Notes: generated from the letters alone by a model not told the origin. A DNA stretch of 64,000 bases from Lichenicola sp964247725 (GCA_964247725.1 CAXTVM010000004.1:75053-139052); one strand, 5' to 3'; counted from the stretch's first letter, positions 17,532-26,681 are shown. Made by a program: numbers and translations.

Positions 17532-18093
17532 TCACACGGTCGCGCGTGCGTCCCGCTGAGCGCTGCGCCAGACCATCAGGATCGCGACGAACGCCGTCCC
17601 GGTCAGCAGGGTCGACAGCGGCAAGCCGGCATGCACGATCCTGTTCCCCGCGCACCAGTCGCCGATGCAAGTGCCGGCGGTGCGGGCGAGCGTCACGGCG
17701 CACCAGTAGACCGCCACGAGGGTTGCGGCACGCGACTTCGCCACGGCGAGCAGGGCCATGAGCAGCAGTCCTAGATCGATGCAGGACCCTGGCCGAACCG
17801 GTGCGAACAGACGTCTCCGGCGACCGTTCCGAAAACGCCCGCCGCGAGCGTCGCGGCCCAGTGGGTCATGTTCGTCCGCGCAGGCGTGGGGCTGGTCGAA
17901 GCCATGGCGGTCCGCGCACGGGGTGCGGATCCGCTCCATGCCAGGACCGCGATGAGCGCCGCAAGCCCGGACGCGAGCAGCACGGCCGGAATGCGAACGC
18001 GGAACGCCAGGTAGTCCGCGATGTTGGTCGCCCCGGTACGGATGATGATGATGGCAAGCCAATAGGAGACCTCGTGCGCCGAGCCGTCGGTAG
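17532..18093 (-). pseudogene. Truncated, frameshifted membrane protein (COG4705-like)
   Basis: On the minus strand the segment reads VSYWLAIIIIRTGATNIADYLAF, then further membrane helices to TLAAGVFGTVAGDVCSHRFG, where the frame ends at a stop. The same protein clearly resumes in another frame as LGLLLMALLAVAKSRAATLV and VYWCAVTLARTAGTCIGDW, finishing at 17532. The RTxGTxxGD signature seen twice is typical of COG4705 membrane-anchored proteins. The N-terminal part is missing; similarity stops near 18093, where an unrelated sequence begins. One frameshift near 17775 plus the truncation make it non-functional. Confidence 0.65.
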
Positions 18094-18097
18094 TGTC

Positions 18098-18334
18098 TCA
18101 GTTTGAATTTGGCGCTCGCAGCCACGGGATCAAACGACGAGCGTCCGACCCCGCCAGGTCTGGATCGGCGTAGAAACCTGAGAAGTGAACCAAAGTTGGG
18201 CAGTCTTCGTCTCTGACCGGAAGAACGTGAGTCTCTACGAAGCGCGCCACGCCTGCACCCCGCGTCTCTATATCGATCCACTGCCGTCCATCAGAGCTCT
18301 CGATCCGCTTCCAAGGGGTCCAGTCGTCGCTCAT
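18098..18334 (-). CDS. Hypothetical protein, 78 aa
   Basis: A small acidic protein starting MSDDWTPWKRIES, with no membrane segment or known motif. Its ATG overlaps the stop of the preceding broken membrane-protein gene (ATGA), so it might have been translated by coupling. It sits where the second COG4705-like pseudogene is truncated, so it may mark an insertion. Amino-acid composition is reasonable for a real protein, but I do not recognise it and it may be a remnant. Confidence 0.4.
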   Translation of the reverse strand: MSDDWTPWKRIESSDGRQWIDIETRGAGVARFVETHVLPVRDEDCPTLVHFSGFYADPDLAGSDARRLIPWLRAPNSN

Positions 18335-19090
18335 GCCACTGTCCGCTTCTTGTAAGGGCCGCGCTTCTTCGCCGGCTCCTCGGCCGCGTCGATCAGCGCC
18401 ACCATGGCGGCCCCGATCGCGAGCGAGGCGGTGACGCGTCCGAACGCGAAGCCGCCCTGCGCGTGGGGCTTGGTCAGCGTGTCGTCCAGCGTCGCACCTA
18501 GGGGGCGTGTCAGGACGTAGGCGGCCCAGAAAAGGATCGTCTCCGGCAGACGGCCGATCCGATGCAGTGCCGCCACGAGCGCGATGAGGCCCGTGAACAG
18601 CAAGGCGCCTCTCTTGAACCCGAGCCCGAGGCCGCTGCGGTCGGCGGTGAAGTCGCCCAGCGCGGTGCCGAGCGTGTTGGAGACCAGGATCGTCTACCAG
18701 TAGAACATCTCGTCCCGGCGCGAGGCGATGCGGTCCGCGGCGATGCGGCCCGTCATGACGCGCCAGCCGAGGAGCGCGGCGACCAGCAGCCCCAGCAGGA
18801 TGGCCGAAGACCGCACGTAGCCGAGCCGAAGCGTGCGGTCGATGAAGTCGGACGTCACCGTCCCCACCGTGGTGGTGGCCACGACGGTCGGCCAGTAGGC
18901 GCCTGGGCGATACCGGCGGACGCGGAGCTGGGCGGCCAGCGCGAAGCCCAACACGACCATGAAGATCGCCGTGCGAGGGCGTAGCCGAGCTTCAGGGTCA
19001 TCGAGACCGCATCCCCGCCGGTCTCGCCCAGCGTGGTCGCGCAGATCTTGACGAGCCAGAACATGAGCGTCGCGGCAGGCGCCTCGCTCG
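18331..19090 (-). pseudogene. COG4705 membrane-anchored protein with frameshift and internal stop
   Basis: The minus strand encodes the family hallmark FWLVKICATTLGETGGDAVS, MTLKLGYAL, then after a frameshift near 18965 AIFMVVLGFALAAQLRVRRY and VVATTTVGTVTSDF. A TAG interrupts the sequence at about 18695 (MFYW, stop, TILVSNTLGTALGDF), after which the last helices run to 18331 (LFWAAYVLTRPLGATLDD). Both lesions fall inside conserved segments, so the intact ancestor was a full-length protein of roughly 250 residues. The unusual basic tail KKRGPYKKRTVA is not normal for the family. Confidence 0.72.
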
Positions 19091-19099
19091 GCAGATCCT

Positions 19100-19665
19100 G
19101 GCCGGGGGGCGGGATGGTCCGCGGTCTCGCGGCGACGGCAGGGCGGACAGCATCCAGCGGCCGATCCGCGCGCCCACCGCCGCCGGAGACAAGGCGGGCA
19201 CCAGCAGGATCATCCAGCGGAGACCGTGCGTGAGGGTCTGCGCCCGTTCCTCGTATGGCGGCCGTATGCCGCTCAACGCTTCGAAGCCGATCACGCCGGC
19301 GACCACCAGACCGACCAGCGCCCCCGAAAGCATGGCCTGGCGGGGTCGGAGCGCGCCGAGCAGCATCGCGATCAGGCCGAGAACGACGACCGTCACCCGG
19401 CTTTCGTCGGCGCTCCACTCGTACGCCGCCATCAGACCGAGCCCGGTCGGCAGTGCCGTGCAATAGACGATGCCGTCCCAGACGCGGGATGCGCGCAGGC
19501 TTGCCGTCCAGCAGCCCACGCCCAGTCCAGCCGATCAAGCTCGGACGTGCAGGCTTCCGCCTCGACCAGCATGGCCTCGGCCGAGTCCGCGTGGGTTTGG
19601 CGCATGCGGCCGCTGGCGGACGCGAGCAGCCGGGCGCTCGGCCGCCGCCGGCCCGGCCCGGTCAC
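19100..19665 (-). pseudogene. Frameshifted small membrane protein
   Basis: Translation begins with a GTG overlapping the PadR stop, giving a helix-rich start with SAEAMLVEAEACTSELDRLDWAW. The frame then shifts near 19510 and continues as WDGIVYCTALPTGLGLMAAYEW, LIAMLLGALRPRQAMLSGAL and LLVPALSPAAVGARIGRWM, a four-helix hydrophobic protein. Such proteins commonly follow PadR regulators. After the last helix the frame runs on into the COG4705 region, so the natural end also seems lost. Confidence 0.6.
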
Positions 19666-19872
19666 GCCGCCGGCTTCTGATCGAGCTGCCGAGCGTAGGT
19701 CAGACCGTCGGCGGACAGCCTGTACGCGTGTCGTGCGGGTCGGCCTGGCCGCTCGGGCTCCGTCCACTTCGCCTCGAGCCGGCCTCTGTCATGAGGGCGA
19801 ATGAGAAGCGGGTAGAGCGTGCCGGAACTGAGGCCGACCAGCTTCGCCAGGTCATAACCGTGGCGCCACTCC
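19662..19872 (-). pseudogene. PadR-family regulator fragment, N-terminus lost
   Basis: The minus strand reads PLEWRHGYDLAKLVGLSSGT, then LYPLLIRPHDRGRLEAKW and PERPGRPARHAYRLSADG, which is the winged-helix core of PadR repressors. The expected first helix and start codon are missing because the sequence gives way to repeat R4 at about 19880. It would have controlled the membrane-protein genes behind it, whose reading frames are also broken. Confidence 0.7.
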
Positions 19873-19880
19873 AGTGGCTG

Positions 19881-19910
19881 GGAAGGCCGGGGGCTCTGCC
19901 CCTGGTCTTC
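19881..19910. repeat. Dispersed palindromic repeat R4 (hairpin fragment)
   Basis: GGCCGGGGGCTCTGCCCCTGGTC is the terminal hairpin of the dispersed repeat with nothing else of it left. It lies between the DUF421 gene stop and the truncated PadR gene, marking the right border of the decayed patch. Confidence 0.6.
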
Positions 19911-20353
19911 TACGCTTCATCAGGAATGACCGAGATCTTCCCGTCCCGCTCGACCACGGCGTAGCGCACCTGCTCCAGCCGCATGAGGCCCGGCTGGCGC
20001 ACCGCGGCCATCACGTCGCTCTCCAGCATGCGCAGGTGGCGCATGCGGTCCTGGTGCCAGTGGCCGCGCTCGAACACCACCACCGGGGTGCCGTCGACCA
20101 GGCGGCCGATCCAGGGCAGCCGCGCCTTCAGCGCCGAGACCGAGACGTGCATCAGACCGATCGAGAACACGACGCTGACCGCCGCCGTCATCGAGTGGTC
20201 GTCCCCCAGCACGGCCGCCATCAGCGCGCCGCCGAACAGGAACAGCACGACGATGTCGAACGGCGCCATCATGCTGGCCATGCGGCGGCCGATCAGGCGC
20301 ACCGCCAGCAGCAGGATCAGGTAGGCGACCGCGGCCCGGATGATGACGCTCAT
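19910..20353 (-). CDS. DUF421 (YetF-type) membrane protein
   Basis: A 147-residue inner-membrane protein. Two to three membrane helices at the N-terminus (IIRAAVAYLILLLAVRLIGRR, DIVVLFLFGGALMAAV) carry the GRR and PFD residues typical of DUF421, and a cytoplasmic domain follows with DGTPVVVFERGHWHQDRMRH and MAAVRQPGLMRLEQVRYAVVERDGKISVIP. The biochemical role of this family is unknown. It follows the 170-residue gene by about 10 bases, so both probably form an operon. Its stop touches repeat R4. Confidence 0.85.
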   Translation of the reverse strand: MSVIIRAAVAYLILLLAVRLIGRRMASMMAPFDIVVLFLFGGALMAAVLGDDHSMTAAVSVVFSIGLMHVSVSALKARLPWIGRLVDGTPVVVFERGHWHQDRMRHLRMLESDVMAAVRQPGLMRLEQVRYAVVERDGKISVIPDEA

Positions 20354-20363
20354 GGCGAGGCGC

Positions 20364-20876
20364 TCACGGCGCCACGAACTGCGTCCAGGCCAGTGGGGCG
20401 TGGTCGTCGAGGCGGGCCACCAGACGCTGCGGGCCGAGGGTCACCGGCTCCAGCGTGATGCGCAGCAGGACGCCGCGGGCACCGCGCGGCACCGCGACGG
20501 TCAGCAGGAGGCCGCCGTCGACGGCGTCGCTCCGCACCGGCATCGGCAGCATCTTGCCGAGCCCCATCGGCTCGGCGAAGCGGTTGTCCAGGAACAGGCG
20601 CAGCGTCGGCGAGGCGGTCGGGTTGCCGAGGTGGAACGTGACCTGGGTGGGGGTCTGGGAGCGGGCGATCGGCTCGAAGTCGACCGTCATCGCGGAGGCG
20701 GCACTGGTGGCGCTGCGGTGGCTGTAGGGCCCGCGTCCGAACAGGCCGGCCAGGCCCGCAGCCGCGAACAGCAGCATGATGCCGTAGCCGCACCGCTCGG
20801 CTTGGCTCCACCCGGTCTCGAACACCTGGTCGAAGCCGACCTCGAGCTCGTCGTTGACGCGATCCGCACCCTGCAT
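20364..20876 (-). CDS. Hypothetical single-pass membrane protein
   Basis: A 170-residue protein with a short cytoplasmic start (VGFDQVFETGWSQAERCGYG), one membrane helix (IMLLFAAAGLAGLFG) and an extracytoplasmic beta-rich domain (TVDFEPIARSQTPTQVTFHL, LRLFLDNRFAEPMGLGKMLP). Genes of this kind are frequently found directly upstream of DUF421 genes, as here, so the two proteins probably work together at the membrane. The function is unknown to me. Confidence 0.7.
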   Translation of the reverse strand: MQGADRVNDELEVGFDQVFETGWSQAERCGYGIMLLFAAAGLAGLFGRGPYSHRSATSAASAMTVDFEPIARSQTPTQVTFHLGNPTASPTLRLFLDNRFAEPMGLGKMLPMPVRSDAVDGGLLLTVAVPRGARGVLLRITLEPVTLGPQRLVARLDDHAPLAWTQFVAP

Positions 20877-20982
20877 CGCCGCTGAACACCACCCAATCGG
20901 GCGGGTTGCCGCGGCCCCGGGGGTGCCGCGATCACATCACCCTTGATCCCCCCTTGATCCCCGAGCAAGGCTCGATCCCGCG

Positions 20983-21702
20983 TCAGGCGAACGCCTGGTC
21001 GAACAGCGCCCGCATCGACGCCCAGGACCGCGCATCGGCATCCGCGCTGTAGCGGATCGCGTGCGGCATGCCGCGGCGGTCGGCGGCCGGGTTGGTGAAG
21101 CCGTGCACGGTGCCGCCGTAGAGATGCATCTGCCAGTCGACGCCGGCCTCGCGCATCTCGGCCTCGAACTCGGCACGCTGCTCGGGCGGGATCATCGGGT
21201 CGTCGGCGCCGATGCAGACCAGCACGCGGCCGCGGATCGCCTTGGCGTCCGTCCTGGGCGCCGGCGTCGCGAGGCCGCTGTGGAAGCCGACCACCGCCCG
21301 CACGTCGGCGCCGGAACGGGCCAGCTCGAGCGCCATGCTGCCGCCGAAGCAGAAGCCGATCGCGCCGACCCGGGCGCCGTCGACCTCGGGACGCGCCAGC
21401 AGCGCCGCCAGCCCGGCGCCGGCGCGGGCGCGGGTGCGCGCCGCGTCCTCCCGCATCGGCTGCAGCGCGCCCATCGCCTGCTGCATGTCCTCGATCAGCC
21501 GCGCATCGCCGTGCAGGTCGCTGGCCAGGGCGACGTAGCCGAGCTCGGCCAGCCGGCGAGCGCGCGAGATCGCGTGCTCGCTGAGGCCGAACGCCTCGGG
21601 AAACACCAGCACCGCCGGCCGTGTCCCGCCGCCCTCCTGGAAGAACAGCTGGCTGCGCAGGGTGAGGCCGTCGGCCTCGTAGGTCAGGGTCTCGTTCTGC
21701 AT
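20983..21702 (-). CDS. Dienelactone hydrolase family protein
   Basis: An alpha/beta hydrolase of 239 residues. The nucleophile is Cys in GFCFGGSMALELA, the acid is the Asp in CIGADDPMIP, and the His is in GGTVHGFTNP, the Cys-Asp-His triad of dienelactone hydrolases. AFGLSEHAISRARRLAELGY is the usual N-terminal region. The ATG at 21702 is chosen because GGAG sits about nine bases before it; an upstream ATG at 21717 is possible. The natural substrate is unknown. It is divergent from the HU-like gene. Confidence 0.87.
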   Translation of the reverse strand: MQNETLTYEADGLTLRSQLFFQEGGGTRPAVLVFPEAFGLSEHAISRARRLAELGYVALASDLHGDARLIEDMQQAMGALQPMREDAARTRARAGAGLAALLARPEVDGARVGAIGFCFGGSMALELARSGADVRAVVGFHSGLATPAPRTDAKAIRGRVLVCIGADDPMIPPEQRAEFEAEMREAGVDWQMHLYGGTVHGFTNPAADRRGMPHAIRYSADADARSWASMRALFDQAFA

Positions 21703-21935
21703 GGTCCGGTGCTCCATCGCCGCCTGAAGTCGGGCGCCACCTGCGGTCGGGCCGCCATCCTGTCGCACCGACCGCGGCCTGGCGAGTGGCGGAGCACGCG
21801 GGGGGCTTGCCGGAATCCGCCGGGTGCTGTCCTTTTCTGCGGGCCGAGCAGGGCCGCCGGGTCCCCTCGACGCTGCGGCACCGAAACCTTATCCATGGCG
21901 AACGTTGCTGCCCATCATCAACCGGAGGAAACCTA

Positions 21936-22307
21936 GTGAATCACGCCGATCTCGTAGCCAAGGTGGCGTCAGAGGCCGACCTTTCGAAGGACAGCGCCGC
22001 CCAGGCCGTCGAGGCCGTCGCCAAGACGATCAGCGAATCGCTCCGCGCCGGCGAGGAGGTGCGCTATTCGGGCCTCGGCATCTTCGACATCTCCGAGCGC
22101 TCCGCCCGCCAGGGCCGCAACCCGCAGACCGGCGAGTCGATCGCGATCGCTGCCAGCCGGGCGGCGCGCTTCCGCTCCGCCAAGTCGCTGAAGGACGCGC
22201 TGAACGCCGAGGCGCCGAAGGCGGCCAAGGCGGCACCCGCGGCCGCATCGGCCGCCCCGGCCAAGCCCGCCGCGAAGGCGCCGAGGGCCGCCGCCAAGAA
22301 GAAGTAG
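21936..22307 (+). CDS. HU-family DNA-binding protein with histone-like Ala/Lys/Pro tail
   Basis: A 123-residue nucleoid protein. The first 90 residues are the HU/IHF fold (VNHADLVAKVASEADLSKDS, GLGIFDISERSARQGRNPQT, SIAIAASRAARFRSAKSLKD); the beta-arm carries RNPQTG in place of the usual RNPxTG. The last 30 or so residues are almost only Ala, Lys and Pro, resembling the H1-like tails of some HU variants, and probably bind DNA non-specifically. The GTG start at 21936 follows CCGGAGGAA. A separate ihfB lies at 41 kb. Confidence 0.9.
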   Translation: MNHADLVAKVASEADLSKDSAAQAVEAVAKTISESLRAGEEVRYSGLGIFDISERSARQGRNPQTGESIAIAASRAARFRSAKSLKDALNAEAPKAAKAAPAAASAAPAKPAAKAPRAAAKKK

Positions 22308-22313
22308 GTCCCT

Positions 22314-22333
22314 CCGCCGGCTACTGCCGGCGG
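22314..22333. terminator. Hairpin between convergent genes
   Basis: CCGCCGG (22314-22320) pairs with CCGGCGG (22327-22333) around a six-base loop. It overlaps the stop codon of the leftward dioxygenase gene and follows the HU-like gene by seven bases, so it may end transcripts from both sides. Confidence 0.4.
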
Positions 22334-23100
22334 AACGTCACCACCAGCACGTCGCGGTGCGCCGGCGCATCCGGGTCGAGCGCCTGGATTGCGGTGACGC
22401 CGTGATAGACCCGCCCGTCATCCACGAAGGCGGCGTCGAGCGGGCGGGTCAGGGTGAAGCTGCCGAGCAGCCGGCGCTGCCCGTCATGGATGCTGGTGAC
22501 GCCGCTCTCGATGTTGGCGCGCGCGATCAGCAGCACCAGCACCCAGTCGACGCCGTCCCGGTGCAGACCTTCCGGCGTCGGCTGGCCGTCCTCGTCCCCA
22601 GACGGCTCGATGCGGAACTGGTGCAGCTCGACGTGCCACACCTCCGGGCGGGCGCCCGGTGCCGTCAGGCCCTCGAACAGCCGGAGGCAGGTGAAGAGGA
22701 TCGCGCGCAGGGCCGGGTGGCCGGCCACCGCGTCCTCGACCGGGGTGAACCAGCGCTCGATGCCGCCGTTCAGCTCGTTGTAGTCGCGGCTCTGGTAGTG
22801 CGGCTGGTGCGGCTTGCGCTCGATCAGCCCCTGCTCCCCGGAGCCCGTGGCGGACCCCACCGCGAACACCGCGTGGCGCCGCCGCCGGTAGCGTCCGCCG
22901 TCGGCCATGTAGCGGTCGAGCCCGAGATGGTCCCAGCTGGCGGCGAAGCTGTCCCAGCGTTCCAGCGCCCGGTCGTCCAGCAGCGTGCGCATGGCGTCGG
23001 CGCCGACGAAGGCGTAGCCGTCCCGCGACAGCGTGGCGGTCAGGTCGTCGAGGGTGGGGAGGTCGTCCGGGAGGGCGGGGTCTGGCGTGCGCTCAGCCAT
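22321..23100 (-). CDS. 2-oxoglutarate/Fe(II)-dependent dioxygenase-like protein
   Basis: A 259-residue protein of the PF10014-type 2OG-Fe dioxygenase group. The iron-binding HxD is in EGLHRDGVDWVLVLLI, the distal His is in DDGRVYHGVTAI, and the Arg that holds 2-oxoglutarate is probably in HRDVLVVTFRR. Members hydroxylate free amino acids or related small molecules; the substrate here is unknown. The start MAERTPD at 23100 overlaps the stop of the channel gene, so the two are translated together; ATGs at 23106 and 23112 are alternatives. Confidence 0.82.
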   Translation of the reverse strand: MAERTPDPALPDDLPTLDDLTATLSRDGYAFVGADAMRTLLDDRALERWDSFAASWDHLGLDRYMADGGRYRRRRHAVFAVGSATGSGEQGLIERKPHQPHYQSRDYNELNGGIERWFTPVEDAVAGHPALRAILFTCLRLFEGLTAPGARPEVWHVELHQFRIEPSGDEDGQPTPEGLHRDGVDWVLVLLIARANIESGVTSIHDGQRRLLGSFTLTRPLDAAFVDDGRVYHGVTAIQALDPDAPAHRDVLVVTFRRQ

Positions 23101-25723
23101 GGGCATGGACATCCTGGGTCGAGGGCGGCCGGGGTGCAGCCGGATGCGCATCGAGGAGCTGCGCCAGGCCCGGCACCACGATAGCCTTGTGCGCCTGCGG
23201 CAGCGCGATGCCCAGGCTCGCGAAACGCTCGCGCAACCGGCGGTTGAACTCGCGCTGCACCGGCCAGCGGCCGCCGACGGTGCAGCGGACGGTGCCGCTG
23301 ATCGCCACCGCATACTCGCCCAGGCTGTCGACCCCGTTCAGCGCGAAGTCTCCCAGGATCATGTCGGCGAACGGCGCCTCGCCGCGCAGGTCGGCGCCGA
23401 TGGCGGTGAGCAGCCCGCACACCCGGTCGGTGTCCTCGGAGAACGCGATGCTCACGCTCACGGCGGCGACGGCGTAGTCGCGGCTCATGTTGGCGACGGT
23501 GGAGACCGACGAGAACGGGATGATCTGGATCGCGCCGTCGCCGCCGCGCAGCCGCAGCGTGCGGATCGAGATGTGCTCCACGGTGCCGGTGATGCCGGCC
23601 ACCGTGACGGTGTCGCCGACCTGCATGGCGTTCTCGACCAGCAGGAAGATGCCGGTGATGAAGTCCTGCACCAGCTTCTGCGAGCCGAAGCCGACCGCCA
23701 CGCCGACGATGCCCGCACCGGCCAGCAGGGGCGCGATGTCGACGCCGATCTCGCTCAGCGCGGTCAGCGCCAGGATCGTCCCCAGCACCACCAGCAGCAG
23801 CGTGCGCAGGATCGGCAGCAGGGTCTGCAGCCGGGTGGCCCGCGGCAGCTGGTCGGTGTCGCGGTATCGCTCGATCTGCCGGTCGAGCGTGCCGTTGACC
23901 ATCTCCCACACCGTGACGCCGACCGCCAGCGCCACCAGGATGGTGACGATGGCCGACAGCAGGCGCCGACCGATGGTGCCGTGGGTGAAGAAGGCGAAAG
24001 CTGGGACGCCCCAGGCCTGCAGCAGGCCGACCACGCCGGCCGCGACGAGCGCCCAGGTGAGCAGGCGGCGCAGCACGGGGTAGTAGCGGTTGGCGCGCCG
24101 CTCCAGCCCGGGATGGCCCAGTTCCGTGTCCGGTGCCATGCGGAACATGCGGTCGAGCCCGCCCAGCAGCATGATGCCGACCAGCCGCACCGCCAGGATG
24201 ACGCCGTAGCTCTCCAGGAACAGGTGCAGCATCAGCGCGTAGCCGCCGCGGATCCGCGCCGCCCACACCACCCAGAGCGCCCCGTCGAAGAACAGGGCGA
24301 CGATCCACCAGCGGTTGGCGATCCGGGCCAGCAGGCGGCCGAGGCTGCGTCGGCGCAGCCGCTTCGGCGGCTGCAGGCTGGCCGCCACCGGGCGCCGGAC
24401 CTGCCAGATCAGCACCGCCAGCAGCACGTGCTCCGCCAGCACCACCGCGCGCACGACCGCCAGCGCCGCCTGATCCGGCAGGTCGAGGATGCGGCCGACA
24501 TCGGCGATGCAGATCGCCGCCACCGGGATCGCCAGCAGCCAGCTCCACCAGCGGGTCAGGAAGCGGGCCGTCCCGTCGCCGAGCTGCAGCAGGCGGACGC
24601 CGGGTGCCCGCGACGCCAGCACCATGTCGACCAGCAGCCAGCCGGCGCGGCCGGCGCCATACAGGTTGGTCACGGCGACGATGACCAGCTGCGCCCGCGG
24701 CGCCGCGGCGAACAGGGTGACGCCGCCGTAGCCGACCGCCAGGAACAGCGCCACCGGCAACAGCTTCAGCAGCAGCCGCAGCAGCGCGAACGGCAGCCGC
24801 CGGAACAGCCGCAGCGTGCGCCGCCGGTGCGCCGCGTCGCGCGACCGGGTCTCCGCCGGGGTCGCGCCGTAGTCCGCATCCGGCCCGGTCGCCCGTTCGA
24901 GGGCTGCCGGCCCGGGGGCCGCCGTCGCGGCGACCGGCTCCGGCGGCGGCCGCGTCGGCAGGATCGGGCTGCCCGGCAGCGCCGCGTGCGGCAGCGGCGC
25001 CACCGCCAGCACGGCGGCGGGCGGCGACGGTCCGGCCTGCACCAGCTCCGGCGGGTCGAATTCGGCGGCGTCGAACTCGGACTCCCGCTCCTCGTCGGCG
25101 ATCCGGGCCTCGCGGGCGAGGCCGCGCAACGGCCGGCGCAACGCCCGCAGCAGCAGGTTTTCCACCGCCAGCGCCGCGACCATGACCGCGGCGCTGCGCC
25201 AGAGCACGTCGAACAGCGCCGCGCGGGCGGCAGGGTTGAGCAGCTCGCGCTGCAGCCAGCGGCCGCCCAGGCCGATGTCGGCGAACAGGCGGCCGAACTG
25301 CCACGTCTCGGCGACCAGCGTCCGCTGCACCAGCCCGACCTGGGCCAGCACCCCCACGGCAAGGCTGTCGGGGGCCAGGCTGATGGCCTTGGGCTTGGCG
25401 GCGGGGGCGGCCGCCGCAGGGGTCGCCGGCCCCGACGGGGCAGGGCGGGGCGGGGCGCCCTGCGCCGGCTCGTCGAGCAGCGCGCGCAGCCGGCGCCGCT
25501 GCGCGGGCGTCAGGTCGTCGAACGCGGCCCCGGCCCCCGCGGCACCGGTCCCGTCGCGGTCATGGTCGCGGCTCGGATCGGCGACGGCCGCCGGCCCGGC
25601 TTCCTGCGGGACGGCGGCCCGCCGATCCTGGGCTCGGCTTGAACCGGCCGGCCAGGACAGCATCGAGACCGTGACCAGGAATGCTGCCAGCAGGCCATGC
25701 GGGAGTCGGCTCGGCTCACGCAT
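23093..25723 (-). CDS. Large MscS-type mechanosensitive channel protein
   Basis: An 876-residue membrane protein. After a signal-like N-terminus (LLAAFLVTVSMLSWPAGSSRA) come a Pro/Ala-rich periplasmic part and about ten hydrophobic segments. The pore region of MscS follows (VDIAPLLAGAGIVGVAVGFG, QKLVQDFITGIFLLVENAMQ, VGDTVTVAGITGTVEHISIR), then the cytoplasmic vestibule domain (IIPFSSVSTVANMSRDY). Such channels release solutes on osmotic downshock. The ATG at 25723 is chosen; a GTG six bases upstream is possible. It is followed by the dioxygenase gene with overlap. Confidence 0.9.
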   Translation of the reverse strand: MREPSRLPHGLLAAFLVTVSMLSWPAGSSRAQDRRAAVPQEAGPAAVADPSRDHDRDGTGAAGAGAAFDDLTPAQRRRLRALLDEPAQGAPPRPAPSGPATPAAAAPAAKPKAISLAPDSLAVGVLAQVGLVQRTLVAETWQFGRLFADIGLGGRWLQRELLNPAARAALFDVLWRSAAVMVAALAVENLLLRALRRPLRGLAREARIADEERESEFDAAEFDPPELVQAGPSPPAAVLAVAPLPHAALPGSPILPTRPPPEPVAATAAPGPAALERATGPDADYGATPAETRSRDAAHRRRTLRLFRRLPFALLRLLLKLLPVALFLAVGYGGVTLFAAAPRAQLVIVAVTNLYGAGRAGWLLVDMVLASRAPGVRLLQLGDGTARFLTRWWSWLLAIPVAAICIADVGRILDLPDQAALAVVRAVVLAEHVLLAVLIWQVRRPVAASLQPPKRLRRRSLGRLLARIANRWWIVALFFDGALWVVWAARIRGGYALMLHLFLESYGVILAVRLVGIMLLGGLDRMFRMAPDTELGHPGLERRANRYYPVLRRLLTWALVAAGVVGLLQAWGVPAFAFFTHGTIGRRLLSAIVTILVALAVGVTVWEMVNGTLDRQIERYRDTDQLPRATRLQTLLPILRTLLLVVLGTILALTALSEIGVDIAPLLAGAGIVGVAVGFGSQKLVQDFITGIFLLVENAMQVGDTVTVAGITGTVEHISIRTLRLRGGDGAIQIIPFSSVSTVANMSRDYAVAAVSVSIAFSEDTDRVCGLLTAIGADLRGEAPFADMILGDFALNGVDSLGEYAVAISGTVRCTVGGRWPVQREFNRRLRERFASLGIALPQAHKAIVVPGLAQLLDAHPAAPRPPSTQDVHAHG

Positions 25724-25832
25724 CGGCACCCATCCTCACGCTGTCAGGGCCCGCCGCCCGCCGGGCGCCCGCCCGCGACCGAGTCGGCGCACCGACCACA
25801 GCGGCGGCCGGCCTGTCAACGATCGGCCCCCA

Positions 25833-26681
25833 TCACCCCTCGATCAGCGCCCGCGCCAGCAGCGTCGCGTCGTCGAGGCGATACAGCGCGTCCAGCAGCT
25901 CCAGCTGCAGCGAGCCGGGGCCGCGCGCCCGTTCCGCCGCCAGCTCGCCGGCCAGCCCGAGCAGCACGCTGCCGTGCACGGACGCCGCCATCAGCTCCGC
26001 CACCGCCAGGCAGGCGCCGATGATCGCGGTGGCGGTGCAGCCGAGCCCGGTGACCCGCGCCATCATCGGGTGGCCGTTGCCGACCCGGACCACCCGCTCC
26101 CCGTCGGTGACGAGGTCGACCGCGCCGCCCACGGTGACGACGGCGCCGGTGCGCCGGCCCAGGCGGCGGGCGGCGTCGAGGGACGCGGACACGGCGTGGG
26201 CGCTGTCGACGCCGCGCCCGGCCTCGATCCGCTGCGGCACGTCCGGCGAGGAGAGCGCCTCCAGCGCCAGGATCTCCGACGAGTTGCCGCGGATCGCCTG
26301 CGGCCGGTGCGCCAGCAGCCCCACCGCGACCTCGGAGCGGAAGCCGAGCGCCCCCACCCCCACCGGGTCCAGCACCCAGGGCGTGCCGGCGTCGCGCGCC
26401 GCCGCCGCCGCGGCCCGCATGCTGCGCGCGGTGGCCGCCGTCACCGTGCCGAGGTTGACCACCAGCGCATCGGCCACGGCGGCGAACCCGGGCGCTTCTT
26501 CCGCCGCCTCCACCATGCAGGGCGACGCCCCGATCGCCAGCAGCGCGTTCGCGGTGCTGTTGGCGACCACGACGTTGGTGATGTTGTGCACCAGCGGCAC
26601 GCGCTCGCGCAGCAGGCGCAGCGTCCGCGCCACGTCCGAGGCGGTGCCGATCGATGCGTCGGGAGGCAGGGCGATCGTCAT
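25833..26681 (-). CDS. thiM: Hydroxyethylthiazole kinase
   Basis: A 282-residue ribokinase-fold enzyme that phosphorylates the thiazole alcohol in the thiamin salvage pathway. Signatures are VPLVHNITNVVVANSTANALLA, the MVEAAEEAPGF segment, TPWVLDPVGVGALGF, IRGNSSEILAL, and the catalytic GxGC of VTGLGCTATAIIGACLA. A strong GGAGG site lies before the ATG. It diverges from modA with about 95 bases between. I see no TPP riboswitch in that short leader, and no other thiamin gene nearby. Confidence 0.93.
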   Translation of the reverse strand: MTIALPPDASIGTASDVARTLRLLRERVPLVHNITNVVVANSTANALLAIGASPCMVEAAEEAPGFAAVADALVVNLGTVTAATARSMRAAAAAARDAGTPWVLDPVGVGALGFRSEVAVGLLAHRPQAIRGNSSEILALEALSSPDVPQRIEAGRGVDSAHAVSASLDAARRLGRRTGAVVTVGGAVDLVTDGERVVRVGNGHPMMARVTGLGCTATAIIGACLAVAELMAASVHGSVLLGLAGELAAERARGPGSLQLELLDALYRLDDATLLARALIEG

